64,000 bases of DNA from Acanthaster planci. Taxonomy: Eukaryota > Echinodermata > Asteroidea > Valvatida > Acanthasteridae. Numbering within the stretch: the stretch's first letter is position 1; the number at the start of each line of letters is the position of its first letter. Shown in pieces: positions 21,638-34,177 of the stretch. Position numbers and translations under genes: made by a program. The notes beneath the pieces are model-generated. The model saw nothing but the letters and a program-made list of their open reading frames with translations. It was not told the DNA's origin and did not search any database. The stretch spans positions 1,865,663 through 1,929,662 of the forward strand of contig NW_019091402.1 in NCBI RefSeq assembly GCF_001949145.1, in the 5' to 3' direction.

Positions 21638-24600
21638 GTAAACTACAAACACGCTTGCACGAACGTAGATGTGATGTTCTCTCAGGCACCGAGCCTCGAT
21701 TTGGCATTAATTTGTGTACAAAAAATGGACTCTTTGAGGTCGTGAAATTTGATTCCCGTTTCTTTGGCAACTTACTGATGATGAAGAAGCATAACTATGG
21801 CAATAAGCTGGCGAGCAACCTTGCAAAAATGTTTTGACAAGCCAATACAGAGTCTACAGTTTTAATATTAAAAAAAGGTAGGCCTAATTGCAAATGGGAG
21901 AGGTGAGTGGCGGGGTATTCTGCAATTGTGCCAAAACATGAAACTAAGTGTCTTCAGTGATAGCGATTTACAACACAGCAATAGTGCCCTCACTTGTCCA
22001 GACGAGCTTGGGCAATCCTATTGCACTTTTCACCGCCCAAAAAGAATCTTCACAGTTTTCGTGCCTTGATGAAGAAGAGCAAGATGCACACAAAGTGAGT
22101 CTAAAATAATTTATTGCACGGACCCTTTAAAGTGGGCGTAATGTACGCGTGATTTACGAGGCAGGGTGGGTGGAGGCAGAGTGTACCGAAATAACCAGTC
22201 ATCACGGTGATTTATAGTTGTACATGTACATTGCTTTGTTTTCTCCAGAAAAACAGGAAAGAGTTACACATACGGAAAACGCTCATTTTCCCTTAAAATG
22301 TTATAACAGCCTTCAGAAGGTGATGTCCTAAAAAGTGACATTTAGCTGACAAAATTCCAAAGCATTTACTTAGAAAACTCTTAGTTTTTTCAGACCAGTC
22401 TCGCAGGTTTGTGTCATCAAGTGTCCGCATATGGAACTCTTTCAAAAAATGTCCGTCAAGCAAGGAGAATGTAGTGATCTTTTGTGTCCTCAGAGCGTGG
22501 GGTACCGGATATATCATGTACGTTAACGGGGCGACAGAAATATGTTCAAACTAATGCAAAACTTATTAGGCCTAACCCAACCAACTTTTTCAGCAGTTGC
22601 ATAAAAGAATCCCATCCCTTAAAAAAACAAAGATAAAATACCAAACTAACTAAAATCATGCATGTAGAATTCTCCACACTATAAATTCATGAGTCCGAAG
22701 CGTGACACATGTTTACGTACTGGCTTCGAGGCATTCCAAAATCCATAAGTTCATGGCTTCCCATTCAGACTGTGACGCAATAATTATAATAGAAAGATAG
22801 CCTTTAGACCAGTTAAAGGTGAAACGAAATAAACACCGTGCGCGGGTGAGCGTGAACGTACTTTTGAACAATCAACGTCGATACACTGCAGACTCGTGAA
22901 GAAAGGAATAGTCGATTACGATCGAACAGGGGCTCCGTTGCGCCTCTAACAAGAAGAAAGCGGGGCTTCTTTCTAAGTTTGTGTCTGCCGTGCCTTTCTG
23001 CTGCGGGTCTCGCTGGTCAACGGAGCTGGCTCCCCCGGTATGAATTCACCGGGCGGCAGGCTTTGGGGACCGATAGACCCGAGGACGGGCCTGCTGGCGC
23101 TGGCGGTTTTCCTCGTCGTGCTGTGGTTCCGCCGCTGGCGACCGTGCAAGAATCTGCCCCCTTCCCTGCCGGGCTCGTGGCGGTGGTCTCTTGCCGACGC
23201 CGTTGATGACATGCGCATTACACGTGACATCATCAAAAAGGGATTGGTCCAGCCCCATCAGGTTTTTACAAGGTAAATGGTCAGTAGGAATTTCAGAAAT
23301 TTTAATAACCCGAAGCAAAACTCTCCATGGAGGATCAATCCATGATCATTGATTCATTTTGATTTATCCAACTGTACAATTGTGTTGACTTAAGTCCAGG
23401 CCAATAGGGGAATAACTGATAGGCCCTATTCCTCTCGTATTTCTTCTTTGGGTCAAAACAAGTCATAAAATCATCCGCAACTTTACGGTAACTAGAAACA
23501 AAATATCTTGATGGGGAAAATGTTGGTCATGTCCAACCCACGCCACCTTCATCGGGGGGATTTACGCCAGTGATGTTTTATACATGCACTATTAAATCAT
23601 TCTTCGCCATAAGCATTTACATCTTGAAAACAAATTCAGACTGATAATTACGTGGTGGTATTTTTTCAAAATTCACCAACAACATCATGCATGTTGTAAG
23701 CAGTCAATGACCAGAAGCTTTTTCGAAAGCACCAAATATTGAGTTAATGTTTTCCCAATATTGTTGTAATTGTAGTTCCAACACAATTTAGTATGATGTT
23801 GTAACTTTTGCACCAACGTGTATGCACCTTTCTTACACCGAGGTATGTCAAACGGCTCGAAATTAGTCTAACTCGTAATAAACGTGAGGTAACGAAAGGC
23901 GCGCTATGGGCACGAATAGAGAAAGTTCATATCAAATGTTTTCCCGTAACTATCACGTGAGTGTAGGCCTACAAGCGTACCAAAGCCAGCGCTCTTGATC
24001 AATACTGTTAAATAACAGACTTGGTAATGTATAGATTTACAAGGAAGCAAGGAATAAAAGTGCACCAAAGTTTTGCATCTTCCTTAAAACAACAGTTCCT
24101 GTTCATGAAGAAATATCAGCTGCGGGAATGTCCTCAATGTGTGGTGTTCCGTGGGGAGCCGTCGATACCCAGGCGGTTCTGCTGATCGTCCTCGTGTTTC
24201 TCGGAGTACTGTGGTTCCGTTTTCGCAGGCAGATAGCCGGCAACTACCCGCCCGAGACTGCCTTGGGGTCCCTCGCGAACGTGGCCGAGTGCCTTCGCAT
24301 TTTCCGCGACTTGTCTGTCGAAGGGTCAATACAACCGCATCGGATTTTTACAAGGTAAAAAAGGTTGTCTGGTCACAACAAAGACGCCTATTCAACACAC
24401 TTTTATTGTCTTGTGTGGGACAAAACGCTGAAATGAGTCCGCTCGTCACCCAGTGCCCGAACCCCTGGAAGGGCTGATGGCTTTTCACTGTGATTGGCTA
24501 CACCGTGCACGGCCGCGAGGTTGTCACTTCCTGTTAGCGAAGCGTTACTTTGAGTTTTTAGATTGGCCAGTGGCAATGCTTTGGAACGGGCAAAGTGTCG

Positions 24601-27600
24601 GCTATTATGGTAAAAACATGGCCACGGGTACAATCACGGTGTGTTATCTTCTCACTAAGTATCACTGATCATGTGTCTTTGGGCAATTTATTTCACAGCA
24701 TTGGTTGTCTTCACCAATTTTGGATGAACGAATAAAAGTATAATAAGAAAAAGGAAAAAAAAATGATAAAAGCCACATTGAGCGCGTAGCGCGCCTGGCA
24801 GAAATTTACCCACAATGCTCTGCGCGTCGCCATTCGCCGTGACCCCGTGTGACGTATTTCCTTCACTGTGCAAGGCCATCAGAGCCCTTCCCAGCGCCCT
24901 GTTCGGGTGCTGGGCGAAGAGCGGAGGATGTTTCTTTTCTTTAGTGGGGATGGTTAAATAAAAATAGGCCTACAAGCACAAACTAGCAGTTCACAAAGTG
25001 TGGGACTGCGCACATACAGGCCATGCTTGCAAGACTTGGAGTATATTAGCGACATTTATAGGGAATTTGAAAATGGGAATTACTTCAGAAAATTTAAGAG
25101 CGCATTATCCGAACGAAATGCGACTGTGTTGCGCACGGCTTGCCATGCGCATGAGTTTTGGGGTCCTGACTTGACGGGAGTCAATATTCTATACCACACT
25201 GCAAAAATGCTACTGCGGGCAGAGGGTGTAAAATAGAAAATCAAACGTGCTATGTTACATCCTTTTGAATGCTTGATTATAAAGGACCAGTGCAATGAAT
25301 TTTCTTAGCACTTTTTGTGCATATTTAAAAAATTCTTCAATGTCAGAATAAATGGTTGAAATCTTTTTGTAAAGTGCATTTTCTTCAACATTCCCAATCG
25401 AACAAGAGAGGGCGCTGCTAATGTATGTAAATCCAGGAAGACACTCTTTTGTTTGGGTGTTTTCATATTCAAATTAAAAAACACAAGATTTACTCTTGAA
25501 AACATTTCTGGGGCTGGGAAGGTTGCTCACTGGTTTATTGCCACACACACAACAATAAATTGCCAAAGGAAATACAAATCTTCGGCTGTGAAGTAGGCCA
25601 CCCAAAACCTAGCAATTTTTGTTTACAACTGCATGCAACACTGAGGTTCCGTGCCTCAGATAACATCACATTTTGGCTAATGGATATGCACATTCATGGA
25701 ACCCCCCCCCAGGCCCCAAGATACAGATACAAATATAAATATAAAATCGAAAATAAGGTTAAAGTGAAACACAAAGATTGAATTTCAGGAATTTAGTGAG
25801 CTGTTTCTTACACATGGTCCCTTTAAAAAATATTCAACGTGAACCATTTTCGGCAGTTGTGTAAGGGTTGAATTCGAGTTTAAGTTCGCCACGTTAAAGT
25901 ACAACATGACAGTGTTTGACAAGACTGAACTTTATACTTCGTTAGTCAATGTGAAGGCCGATTGCTAGCAGGGTGTAGAGTTCAGCGTCTACCCACATGA
26001 ACAATTATTTTTCAAAGTTCATACTTAAAGGTACCTGATGCTGAAAAACACAGAACGGCAAAAACATGCTTTGGGGTTGCTGGTGCACGTGCAACCGCTG
26101 CAAGTCCCCGGCATTTTAATACAAAATTGGTTTGGACCATGAACATTCCATGTTATTTCAACGGAACTCGCACGCGCAGCGGCCCCTCACAACATCCTCT
26201 ATACACTAGCATGCAAATTTTATGTGACGTCTTTTCCGTCTGAAAAATGTGCCAACAACTGTTCACTGGTGGTCAGTTGACCACATCAGCTGACTGCATG
26301 TTTTTGGATAAGCCACCAAGTTTCCAAAACGAAGGCTCTTCTCACACGGACGTTGATTGGTCAAATCCCAGAGGTCAAGGCCCTTGCATAATTATTCAGC
26401 AGACATGCTCAGGCGTCATAATATACAACCATGATACAACCAACTATCCCACAGACCATTTTGTGCCACCAAAACCAGTGAATAGATTAAATTCTTTCAA
26501 GATGTGCCTCGGTGGACTTTGAGGGATCGGAAGAAGGGGTGGGGTGAGGGTTAACGAAATTTAATGAAATTCCTGTCATGCATGTGGTTGGTTTGATCTA
26601 TCTTCGGGCGAGAATGCTATTACACCCAATCCTCGAGTGCGAGTTTAGACGCGTGCCATAATTATATGTCATGACAAATTCTCACCTGTTAAAGTGATAA
26701 CGTTAGGTCTGAACGTCTGAGAACAGAAGGGGTGCCTGAATAACTTCCCACCCATACGGTCGTCGATTAAAGTGCTATTTCATCATTTGTCCCAATGCAC
26801 TGAATGTTCCAGCGCACCGTAAAAATAGAACATCCTAATTCACCTGTCTCCTGATTTTTTTCCCACTGCATTCTGAAACAAGCCCTCTTACCAGACGACG
26901 CATCCGAGTGGCCAACTGCAGGTACATCAGTGGCAAAGGCTTATTCGGCTTTTGGTGCTTGCAAAAACGTTCGAATATGCAGACATGTCAAACGGTTTAA
27001 GATTGTCAATTTGTTTAGTTCTATTTTCCTTTTCGTGCTTGTCTTTTGATGGCAGACCTCTATGATTTTAAGGGAAACATTTCAGATGTACAAAATAAAC
27101 AAGAACAAAATCGGCCGGGCCGGAAAGTGGAAAGGTTTTTGCCCATCTTCTCTATACTGGATACGCATGAACTGAGAGGGCTCTCTGTGAAATTGGCGTA
27201 GTCTTAACTCCTTAGGTCCGACGCCAAGAAAGTTCACTCTGTGGGGAGAACAGGTGTTTGGGAAATACATGTAAGTCACGAGCAACTCTATCTGCAGATG
27301 TGATTAATGTTGCCAGAGAATGTCTCGAGTTCTCAGCCGAGGAAAACCATTTTCCACGGTAACTTTTGTTCCGATTTGAAAGTGAAAATCTCAGGTCTGT
27401 GTTCTCCCTGGGCCTGTTGCTGACATCACCATGTAGATGCCGACCGTGAGGGGCGTAAACTGGGGTGACTAAAATTTGGGGGAGGATGAACACGGGGTTT
27501 ACCCATATTGTTCCAAATAGGGGGGGGGCTGACAGCAAATGAACAATGGATTTTATACAGACGAATCCGATGACCGTTTACCACGGTCATGGCAGCTGCA

Positions 27601-30600
27601 ATGGCCCTCACCAATGCTGGACCCCCCGGTGAAACTCCAGGTGAATTTCAAAGCTCAAGAACCCGTCAGCTATGTAAGTCTAAATCAGCCCAGTTTATTT
27701 TCCTGGTATGGTTTTTTCTTCGGCACTAGGTTTTCTAAGAAGTACGGACCCGTGTTCAGCGTGACCCTCCCGTATGTCCGCATCGTCATCCTGAGCAGCT
27801 ACGACGCCATTCGCGAGGCTTTCCAGAATCAGTTCCTAAACGACAGGCCCGTCATCCAGGTCCTGAAGCATGGGGTCAAAGGTCACGGTATGTCCCCTCC
27901 CTGCTGTCTTCTCCATTCCCCCCCAACTTTGTTGAAGTTCCCTTGCGCTTATGCCAAGAAAAAAAATTGGCTAGCCTACTCTGCCTGCTTGACGCTAAAG
28001 AAGACTGACGTCCAACGTTGAAACTGTGCCGGAGGAAAATAACTTTTAAAATGTTTATAGTAAACCCAACCTCAGCCCCCCATGTGATTAATTTAGAAGC
28101 ACTAGAAGGAGAGAGTACCACTTCAAAAACACCGAACTTGGATATAAAAATTGACGAAATCAGCAGTTTGACTGCTGCCTCTTTTTTCCTTTCAATGGTA
28201 CTCTCTCAAAGTTCCATATTTCACTTCTACCATAAAAATTGACCTCGTAGGAGCCCTACAGAGTTGACGTTTCCAAGGTCCAGATGTCAATTAATGTTCG
28301 AGGAAATCACAAAATATTCGAACCACTCTAACACATTTGAGTCATCCCCACTTTAACTATTATGCTTTGTGTACTAAATTTGTGTTCATATCAATCAGAA
28401 GCTCAGTCGGCCGAAAATCTTTCCGATTTTACCGGTTCGACGTTCACCGATTCACCGGTACGGTTTTTGTCCATCACTGCCGTTGAAAATAATGAAGAAC
28501 GTAATTAGCAGCAAATCGTTTGATACACATAACCTCAGAACACTTCGCCCAGGTTCTCCAGCGTGTGCGTTTTCAAATATTTCCCTGATAGTTTCTATGA
28601 ATATCAAAGAAGCGAAGAATTCTTAAAAAAAAAAAAAAACCGCATTTGCACGCATACCGGTACTGCTTTCCAGGAGTTGCTTTCTCCTCCGGAGAAACCT
28701 GGAAAGTCCAGCGGAAGATGGTGCTGAACTTCCTTCGGGCCTTTGGCGTGAATCGCACCAGCTTCGAGGAGAAGATCGCCCTGGAAGCTAGCCACCTCAA
28801 CGCCGAGCTCCAGCAGCTGGGCGGCCGGCCCTTCGACCCCTCTCACCTCTTCGCCAACGCCGTCTCCAACATCATCTGCTCGGTGGTCTTCGGCCAGCGG
28901 TACGAGTACTCGGACCCGCGGTTCAAGAAGCTCCTGCGGGCCGTGTACCGCAACGTGGCCATCATCGGCGGCAGTACCGGCCCCCTCCAGATGCTACCCT
29001 TTGCTTACCTCTTAAAGGTAATTTCCCATGAACAAACAAGACAACAACACGATCCCAGACAAATTTTTAACATCGAACAGTTCAAAACTGCACTGCAATC
29101 TCAGAGCATATGGCCTAACCGATCTGCAAGGTTAGGCCAACAGATCTCCCTGTTTCCCCCCAAATCTCTCTGTTTCAATGATTATTAGCTCATTATACTC
29201 ATTAAAAATGCAAATTCGACTTGTGATCACGTGGTATTCCTTCCATCTCAGACATGTCTGAGGTAATTAATTTTGTAAGTGTGAGACGACACATCTCAAT
29301 GACTATGGTTTACAAGTAACAGAGCTAAGAATACCAGATAAACGTGGAAGAATTCCCACCTAAAGATCAATTTTTGGGGGCCTTCTCGTAATGGTTTCAA
29401 CCAATATTGCTTTTGTTTTGTTGTCATTCTTCCCTTGATGCTATTTCCATACAGCCATTCCTGTCTGTTTTGAAAGAGACGGAAGATAATGGAAAGTTGA
29501 TCAACAGCTTTGCAAGGGACGTCCTTGAGGACCACCAGAAGGATTTTGACCCGAAGAATCCCAGAGACTTCACCGACGTCTTCCTCCGGAAAATGGCCGC
29601 TGAAGGCGCCGGAGACGACAACGGCACTGACAACAACAACGAAGACGACGAGTCCATCCTGAGCGTCCACAACATGTGCGCCACCGCCTCGGACCTCTTC
29701 ATGGCCGGCACCGAGACCACCTCCACCTCCCTGCGCTGGGGCCTACTGTACATGCTGGCATACCCGGACGTTCTGGCCAAGGTTCAGCGGGAGCTGGACT
29801 CAGTGGTGGGCCGCGACCGGCTGCCCACCATGTCAGACAAGCCCAGGCTGCCGTACACGGAGGCCACCCTGATGGAGCTCCAACGTATCGCCAACATCCT
29901 GCCCCTGGGGATACCCCACCAGGCCTCGCAGGACACCACCCTCCAGGGCTACGACATCCCCAAGGGCAGCGTCATTATGCCCAACATGTGGGGCTTGTCC
30001 ACCGACTCAGAGCTCTGGGACGAACCCGAGGCCTTCCGGCCCGAAAGATTCCTGGATGAGACGGAGCAGAACGTGATCAAGCACGAGGCACACATACCAT
30101 TTAGCATTGGTAAGATTAACCTATCATATCGTGAACTTATCTCAAACACTGTACACAATTAAAGAACTTCACTTTGATATCAGCCAAGGTTATCGGAAGT
30201 TAACAATCCAGACACGCAAATTCCTTGTTCATTTTAGCCAGTGTCAACTGTTTACGGGAGCAATAACTACCCTTCTCTTAAACATGTTCCTTTCGATACC
30301 TGTCCTAAGCTTGCCTACCTCCTCTCAACACTTCACCTAATTCCTTTCTCCGTCAGCATCAACCTCAACCCAGTCCTGTTTCAAGAAACCCAGCCTATAC
30401 AAACAACTGTGGCACACTAAGTTGTCCTGAAATCGTTACAATAGTGTGCCCCATTGTGATACGCTGCACCAGCAGTTCGACCTTCCTTTTGTAAATCCCC
30501 GATCACCTTCAATAGCTAAATATTTACTACATGGATATTACACGTGTAACGCGTTGTGAGCAACTGAACGCTCTATGGAATGCCAAGCTAGTCCCCTGAC

Positions 30601-31488
30601 AAGCAAATGCAAAAACCAAAGCTGAGTCTGTGACCAGCCAATTCTATAATCAGACTGGTGTTTTAATTCCGGTTTCCTTCGCATAAAAGGACATTGAGAA
30701 AACTTCTCTCCTCCTGGATGGGCCTCCAGTCCATAACAGGTTGTTCCCCCAGTTAATGTGGGTACCCACTTATATTCCTGGATGGAGAGAGGCACGCAGG
30801 GGTGAAGTGACTCGCCCAAGACAACCATCTGTGCCGAACAGCAGGACTCATCTCTGGCCCCCATTTTCGCCATAGGTCACACTGTTCCGTTAGTAACTGT
30901 ATGCTTCACAAATAACTAGCCTACGTTGGGAATCTCTACTGGTAGAGGATACTGCTTCCAAAAAGAGGAAATGTCAAACTTCTGTCAGCAAAACACAAGC
31001 TGGTGTGTCAAACTTGGAATTCAGACTGAACCTGAAAAAAGCTAGAAAGAATTTTACATTCAAACAAGTATGCTACATTTTCACAGCAACCTATTACAAC
31101 ACACTGTTCAACAAAGCTAGATACTAGATCCGAGCCATACTTTCTTTGACACTGTCAAAGACGAACTTATCAACGTGGAATATCAGAAAGTTGGCCTGTT
31201 TCAAAACTTTGGCTCTCCGAAGACGGAGTGACCGTAAAATCCATGTCACCCTTCCTCTTTGCAACACAGTACTAAGGATGGCAAAACTCTCCGACTTTGT
31301 CCCCAGGGCGTCGCATGTGCATCGGTGAGCAACTCGCAAAGATGGAGCTGTTCATCTTCCTGACGCACCTCTTCCATCAGTTCACGATCAAGAAGCCGGA
31401 GGACTCCCCACCCGTCTCCTTCAAGGGGATCATGGGCGTCACCCTGTCTCCCCTCCCGTACAAAGTCTGTGTGGTACCTCGCAGCTAG
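21429..31488 (+). CDS. CYP2U1: Cytochrome P450, CYP2U1-like, with three alternative first exons
   Basis: Microsomal haem-thiolate monooxygenase. Shared exons are 27730-27887, 28674-29017, 29455-30109 and 31307-31488; any one of three first exons joins them in phase 2. Predicted products are 515 (1a), 523 (1b) or 521 (1c) residues, a normal P450 length. Visible landmarks are the C-helix WKVQR, the I-helix AGTETT, the K-helix ELQR (ExxR), FRPERF, and the haem loop FSIGRRMCIGE with the cysteine ligand in the last exon (residue 468 in form 1b). ILPLGIPH, LQGY.IPKG and CIGEQLAKMELF resemble CYP2U1 as I recall it. The few-exon layout also fits CYP2U1 rather than the nine-exon CYP2 pattern. CYP2U1 hydroxylates fatty acids; the substrate here is unknown. 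An acidic Asp/Asn-rich insert precedes the I-helix. The nearest gene, TPR, is head to head. Confidence 0.94.
23040..23272 (+). CDS. CYP2U1: P450 first exon variant 1b
   Basis: 77 codons plus two bases, donor GTAAAT, phase 2. The anchor is at residues 15-30 (LLALAVFLVVLWF), the hinge is CKNLPPSLPG, followed by SLADAVDDMRIT and VQPHQVFTR. This is the variant with the most conventional basic/proline hinge. A TATAAAT lies about 360 bp upstream (22681), but I cannot say it is a promoter. Confidence 0.82.
24128..24354 (+). CDS. CYP2U1: P450 first exon variant 1c
   Basis: 75 codons plus two bases, donor GTAAAA, phase 2. The anchor is at residues 13-30 (VLLIVLVFLGVLWF), the hinge is NYPPETALG, followed by SLANVAECLRIF and IQPHRIFTR. 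It is the variant nearest exon 2. A second Met three codons in is a possible start. Confidence 0.8.
24355..27729. other. P450 intron 1 (after variant 1c), no further exon seen
   Basis: 3.4 kb without a recognisable coding exon or fourth first-exon copy. I searched for the QPH..FTR plus phase-2 donor pattern and did not find it. No clear repeat family was recognised apart from short homopolymers. Confidence 0.6.
27730..27887 (+). CDS. CYP2U1: P450 exon 2 (shared)
   Basis: 158 bp, phase 2 to phase 1. FSKKYGPVFSVTLP is the conserved start of the P450 fold (beta-1 sheet), then VILSSYDAIREAF and NDRP. Only one copy exists downstream of the three first exons. The acceptor GGCACTAG is weak in pyrimidines apart from an upstream TTTTTTCTTC. 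Confidence 0.92.
28674..29017 (+). CDS. CYP2U1: P450 exon 3 (shared, helices C to F)
   Basis: 344 bp, phase 1 to phase 0. GVAFSSGETWKVQRK carries the C-helix WxxxR that contacts a haem propionate. Then come LRAFGVNRTSFEEKI and NIICSVVFGQRYEY. The donor is GTAATT. The exon is clearly GC-richer than its introns. Confidence 0.93.
29455..30109 (+). CDS. CYP2U1: P450 exon 4 (shared, helices G to L)
   Basis: 655 bp, phase 0 to phase 1, covering what other CYP2 genes split over several exons. Contains the acidic insert near residues 299-312 (form 1b numbering), the I-helix DLFMAGTETTSTSLRW, the K-helix MELQRIANILPLGIPH and FRPERFLDE. It ends at FSIG with its glycine codon split by the intron. Confidence 0.94.
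31307..31488 (+). CDS. CYP2U1: P450 exon 5 (shared, haem-binding loop, stop)
   Basis: 182 bp after a CCCCAG acceptor. It completes FSIGRRMCIGEQLAKMELF with the axial cysteine, then PLPYKVCVVPRS and a TAG stop at 31486-31488. No clear nearby AATAAA was identified. Confidence 0.94.
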
Positions 31489-31626
31489 TAACTGTACACG
31501 TAGGTCCACATCCAGTGTGCCACGCCGTTTGACTATGTCCTGTCTTTTAGAAAACAGATCTCTGTATTGATGACGCCACACTCTATAAGATTTGAAGCTT
31601 TGTCTGGTTGAGGCTACTGAAAGATG

Positions 31627-31822
31627 GTTTGCGGGTACACCACGTGGAATCAATTCGTTCGATGTGAGCGTGGTGGTTCTGAGAAGAACCGCTGATTGTG
31701 AACTCGACGTCTCTCCTGAGGATGACCAGAGCATTGTGGTCGAAACGTCCAGGTCACAGTCAACGGTCCGTCTCAGAACCACTCCTCTTGTGGAAGATAT
31801 CAATTCCACATATCTGCAAACC
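31627..31822 (+). ncRNA. Foldback with hammerhead-ribozyme-like core, downstream of the P450
   Basis: Outer arms (GGTTTGCGGG and GTGGTTCTGAGA versus TCTCAGAACCAC and CTGCAAACC) enclose a core reading CTGAGGA, then the stem GACCA/TGGTC, then GAAACGTCC (31715-31750). CUGANGA-stem II-GAAA is the hammerhead signature. This arrangement is known from tails of Penelope-like elements. Stem I/III pairing and a cleavage site were not established. It lies on the P450 sense strand about 140 nt after the stop. Confidence 0.4.
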
Positions 31823-32395
31823 ATCTCTCAGTGTGCCACAGTTTATTTTATGTATTTTCACGTGTGCTTTCCTAGCGTGCTCAGTGTATCACGGGCGCCC
31901 ACTGGCTCTGCACGAAAGTGCCATGCGCACTATGTGTGATGTCATCAGCACATAAGCCTACTGGACAACCGTATTGCCGCTATAGTGAAAGCAGGTTCGA
32001 GGTTGGACTTCAGTACAGTTAAACCAAACTTGCTCTACGATTGGAGCAAACGGGGAAAAGTTGACCACAGCACAAAGGCACACCCTGATATTCAGTGAGT
32101 TTCAACATTTATTTTTCTTCAATTCGTTAACCTTTATATTCTGTACATAAATCTTCACGTCCAATATCACTCTTGGTTCACAGTAAACTTCAACTCTAAA
32201 TCTTCCATTTACAAGAAATGACAAGTGTACTGTATAAGTCTACAAATGACAAATACTCAATTATACTATTAAACTAAGACTACAAACTCAAGTTTGTAGA
32301 AAGATCATTTGTGCATTTCTTCAGGGCACGTGTTTTTCTTGAGTGCACATATCTGTTGACAAAAACTGTACACCCACTACAGACTAATCATTAAT

Positions 32396-32514
32396 GGCTG
32401 CATCCGAATCTCTTGTCTAGAACTAGGTCTAGGTCTTCGCTCCAATGGAAATGCGTGGAGACGCGCAGACAATAGACCTAGCCGTAGCTCTGGAAGCCCG
32501 TTTCGGACACGGCC
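32396..32514 (+). mobile_element. 119-bp MITE, family H (second copy)
   Basis: Same length and ends as 18014-18132, with about ten substitutions. Intergenic, downstream of the P450. Confidence 0.72.
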
Positions 32515-33777
32515 TTAGTATGAAATTACTGCACTTCCAGTAAGCCCTCAGTAATGGCGGGGGCAGTGAGCAAGCTACCGGGTGAAATTTAGTGTACCGG
32601 GTCCGAATCCTTTTTCTGAACAAAACCTCTGAGACAATATTACACCTATTGCTAGGAGTTAGAGTACCTTTTAAAAAGTTGTCCTCGCAAAGGTCCACAA
32701 TCAAAACAATGTGATTCAGTAGCTGTAACAAAGCATTGGTGACCAGATCCCACACCATAAGCTTTAAGAAACTTTTTTCTGATTAGATTTTTTTTATGCA
32801 CATGTAAAGCTGGGAACCTTCTCCTGGGTTTCCCTTTTGCTGGTGTCAATCAATGTGATATTCTGATGAATATGGATGTTATGAGCAAAAATGTTAATAT
32901 TACTGAGTTTTTATCAGACCTAGGAACAAAAGAAGTTCACAGGACGTACGGCTTGAAGGCATCGTGTGGACTTCCATTTTTTTCACGCAAGTGTTTTCCC
33001 CACTCTGAAAAACTGTTTCAGAGGCATTTGGGGGTCAGAGTTACTTTGTGGCAGAAATGAAGAGGAACAGTCCTGGAAATCATTATCATAAATCCAGCTT
33101 GAATGAGTGTTCACAGTAGAAGAAAACTGGAGTACTGTTTTAGAGTTTTCTCGATCATGCAGAGCGAAATAAATGACAACATGAGATATGTAAAACAAGA
33201 ATGCGTGATTGACGTTCTCCAAGACATGTTCAAACGCCTAGCAGGTCAAACGACAATCAAGCGAATTGGCCTCGTGTTGTTAGGTTGGGTGACAGTGGTT
33301 CATTTCCTGAATTTTTCTGTGTTCGTCGGTGCTTGACAGGACAATCAGCATTTCTGGCTTGGTAAACAATTTTGAGATCTCCATCTAGAAAAGCAATGGT
33401 TTCACAACCTAAAACAAAGCCTTTTCCATTACCTATCCATGTACTTTTTAATTTCTCCTTAAAAGAAGCACGATTAAATATAGAAACATGTTTTTTTAAA
33501 CAACTTAATTAAGTGCATGCATTCGGCCTTGTACATGTAAATGCTACTCTCTCAACTCAAAACTCAAATCTGACCCAGTTATTGATGACGTTTTGGTACT
33601 CGTATAAAAACCACTTTAGTCCGGGTCCGCAATTTTTGTTGGAACACTGCTTAGATACTCTTTCGATGCTGCCATTTGCAAAAGGTAGAATTCCTTCCCA
33701 AAAGGTAGACTGACACAGTCTATCAGTTTCAGCTGTTAGAAATCTAGTTTTTAACTAAGCCTTATAAATAGTTTATG

Positions 33778-34016
33778 AGTATTCCCAGAAATTAGCAGGG
33801 GTCCATTTTTTTCGTGTCCCCGTCACATCTGACGTAGGATTTTGTAAGTTCGGAACACGTTCTCAAATTTCCAGAGTGTTGAATTAATGCAAATTACCTG
33901 CCAAACAACTAGTAATAGCAATTATGGTGATATTTCGATGTCAAATAACAAAGGTCAGATGTAACAGGGACACAAAAATGTCACACTTCTGGACCCCTTA
34001 TTTCTGGAATTACCCT
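33778..34016 (+). mobile_element. Family G MITE
   Basis: Same termini (ATTCCCAGAAATTAG, CTTATTTCTGGAATTACC) and the same GTGTCCCCGTCACATCTGAC core. Intergenic, between the P450 and FAM135. Confidence 0.72.
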
Positions 34017-34177
34017 TAGAAAAAATCTACTTAATTTTTTCAATTTCATAGAAGCTGTAAATTGCTCATTTTGGATCATACATGTGCATGTATGTGTCAC
34101 TGTATACTGTACACATACTCTGACTCATGTATCAAGCCAAATGAAACAAATGGTGAACGGTTGTAACAAATGCTTCC

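Noticed and set aside
21429-24354. Three separate P450 genes
   Set aside because: No exon 2-5 sequence, intact or decayed, was found between the first exons, so duplicated first exons of one gene fit better.
31246-31824. 192-codon minus-strand open frame
   Set aside because: It runs antisense to P450 exon 5 and through the hammerhead-like foldback. The residues reflect the inverted repeat and not a protein family.
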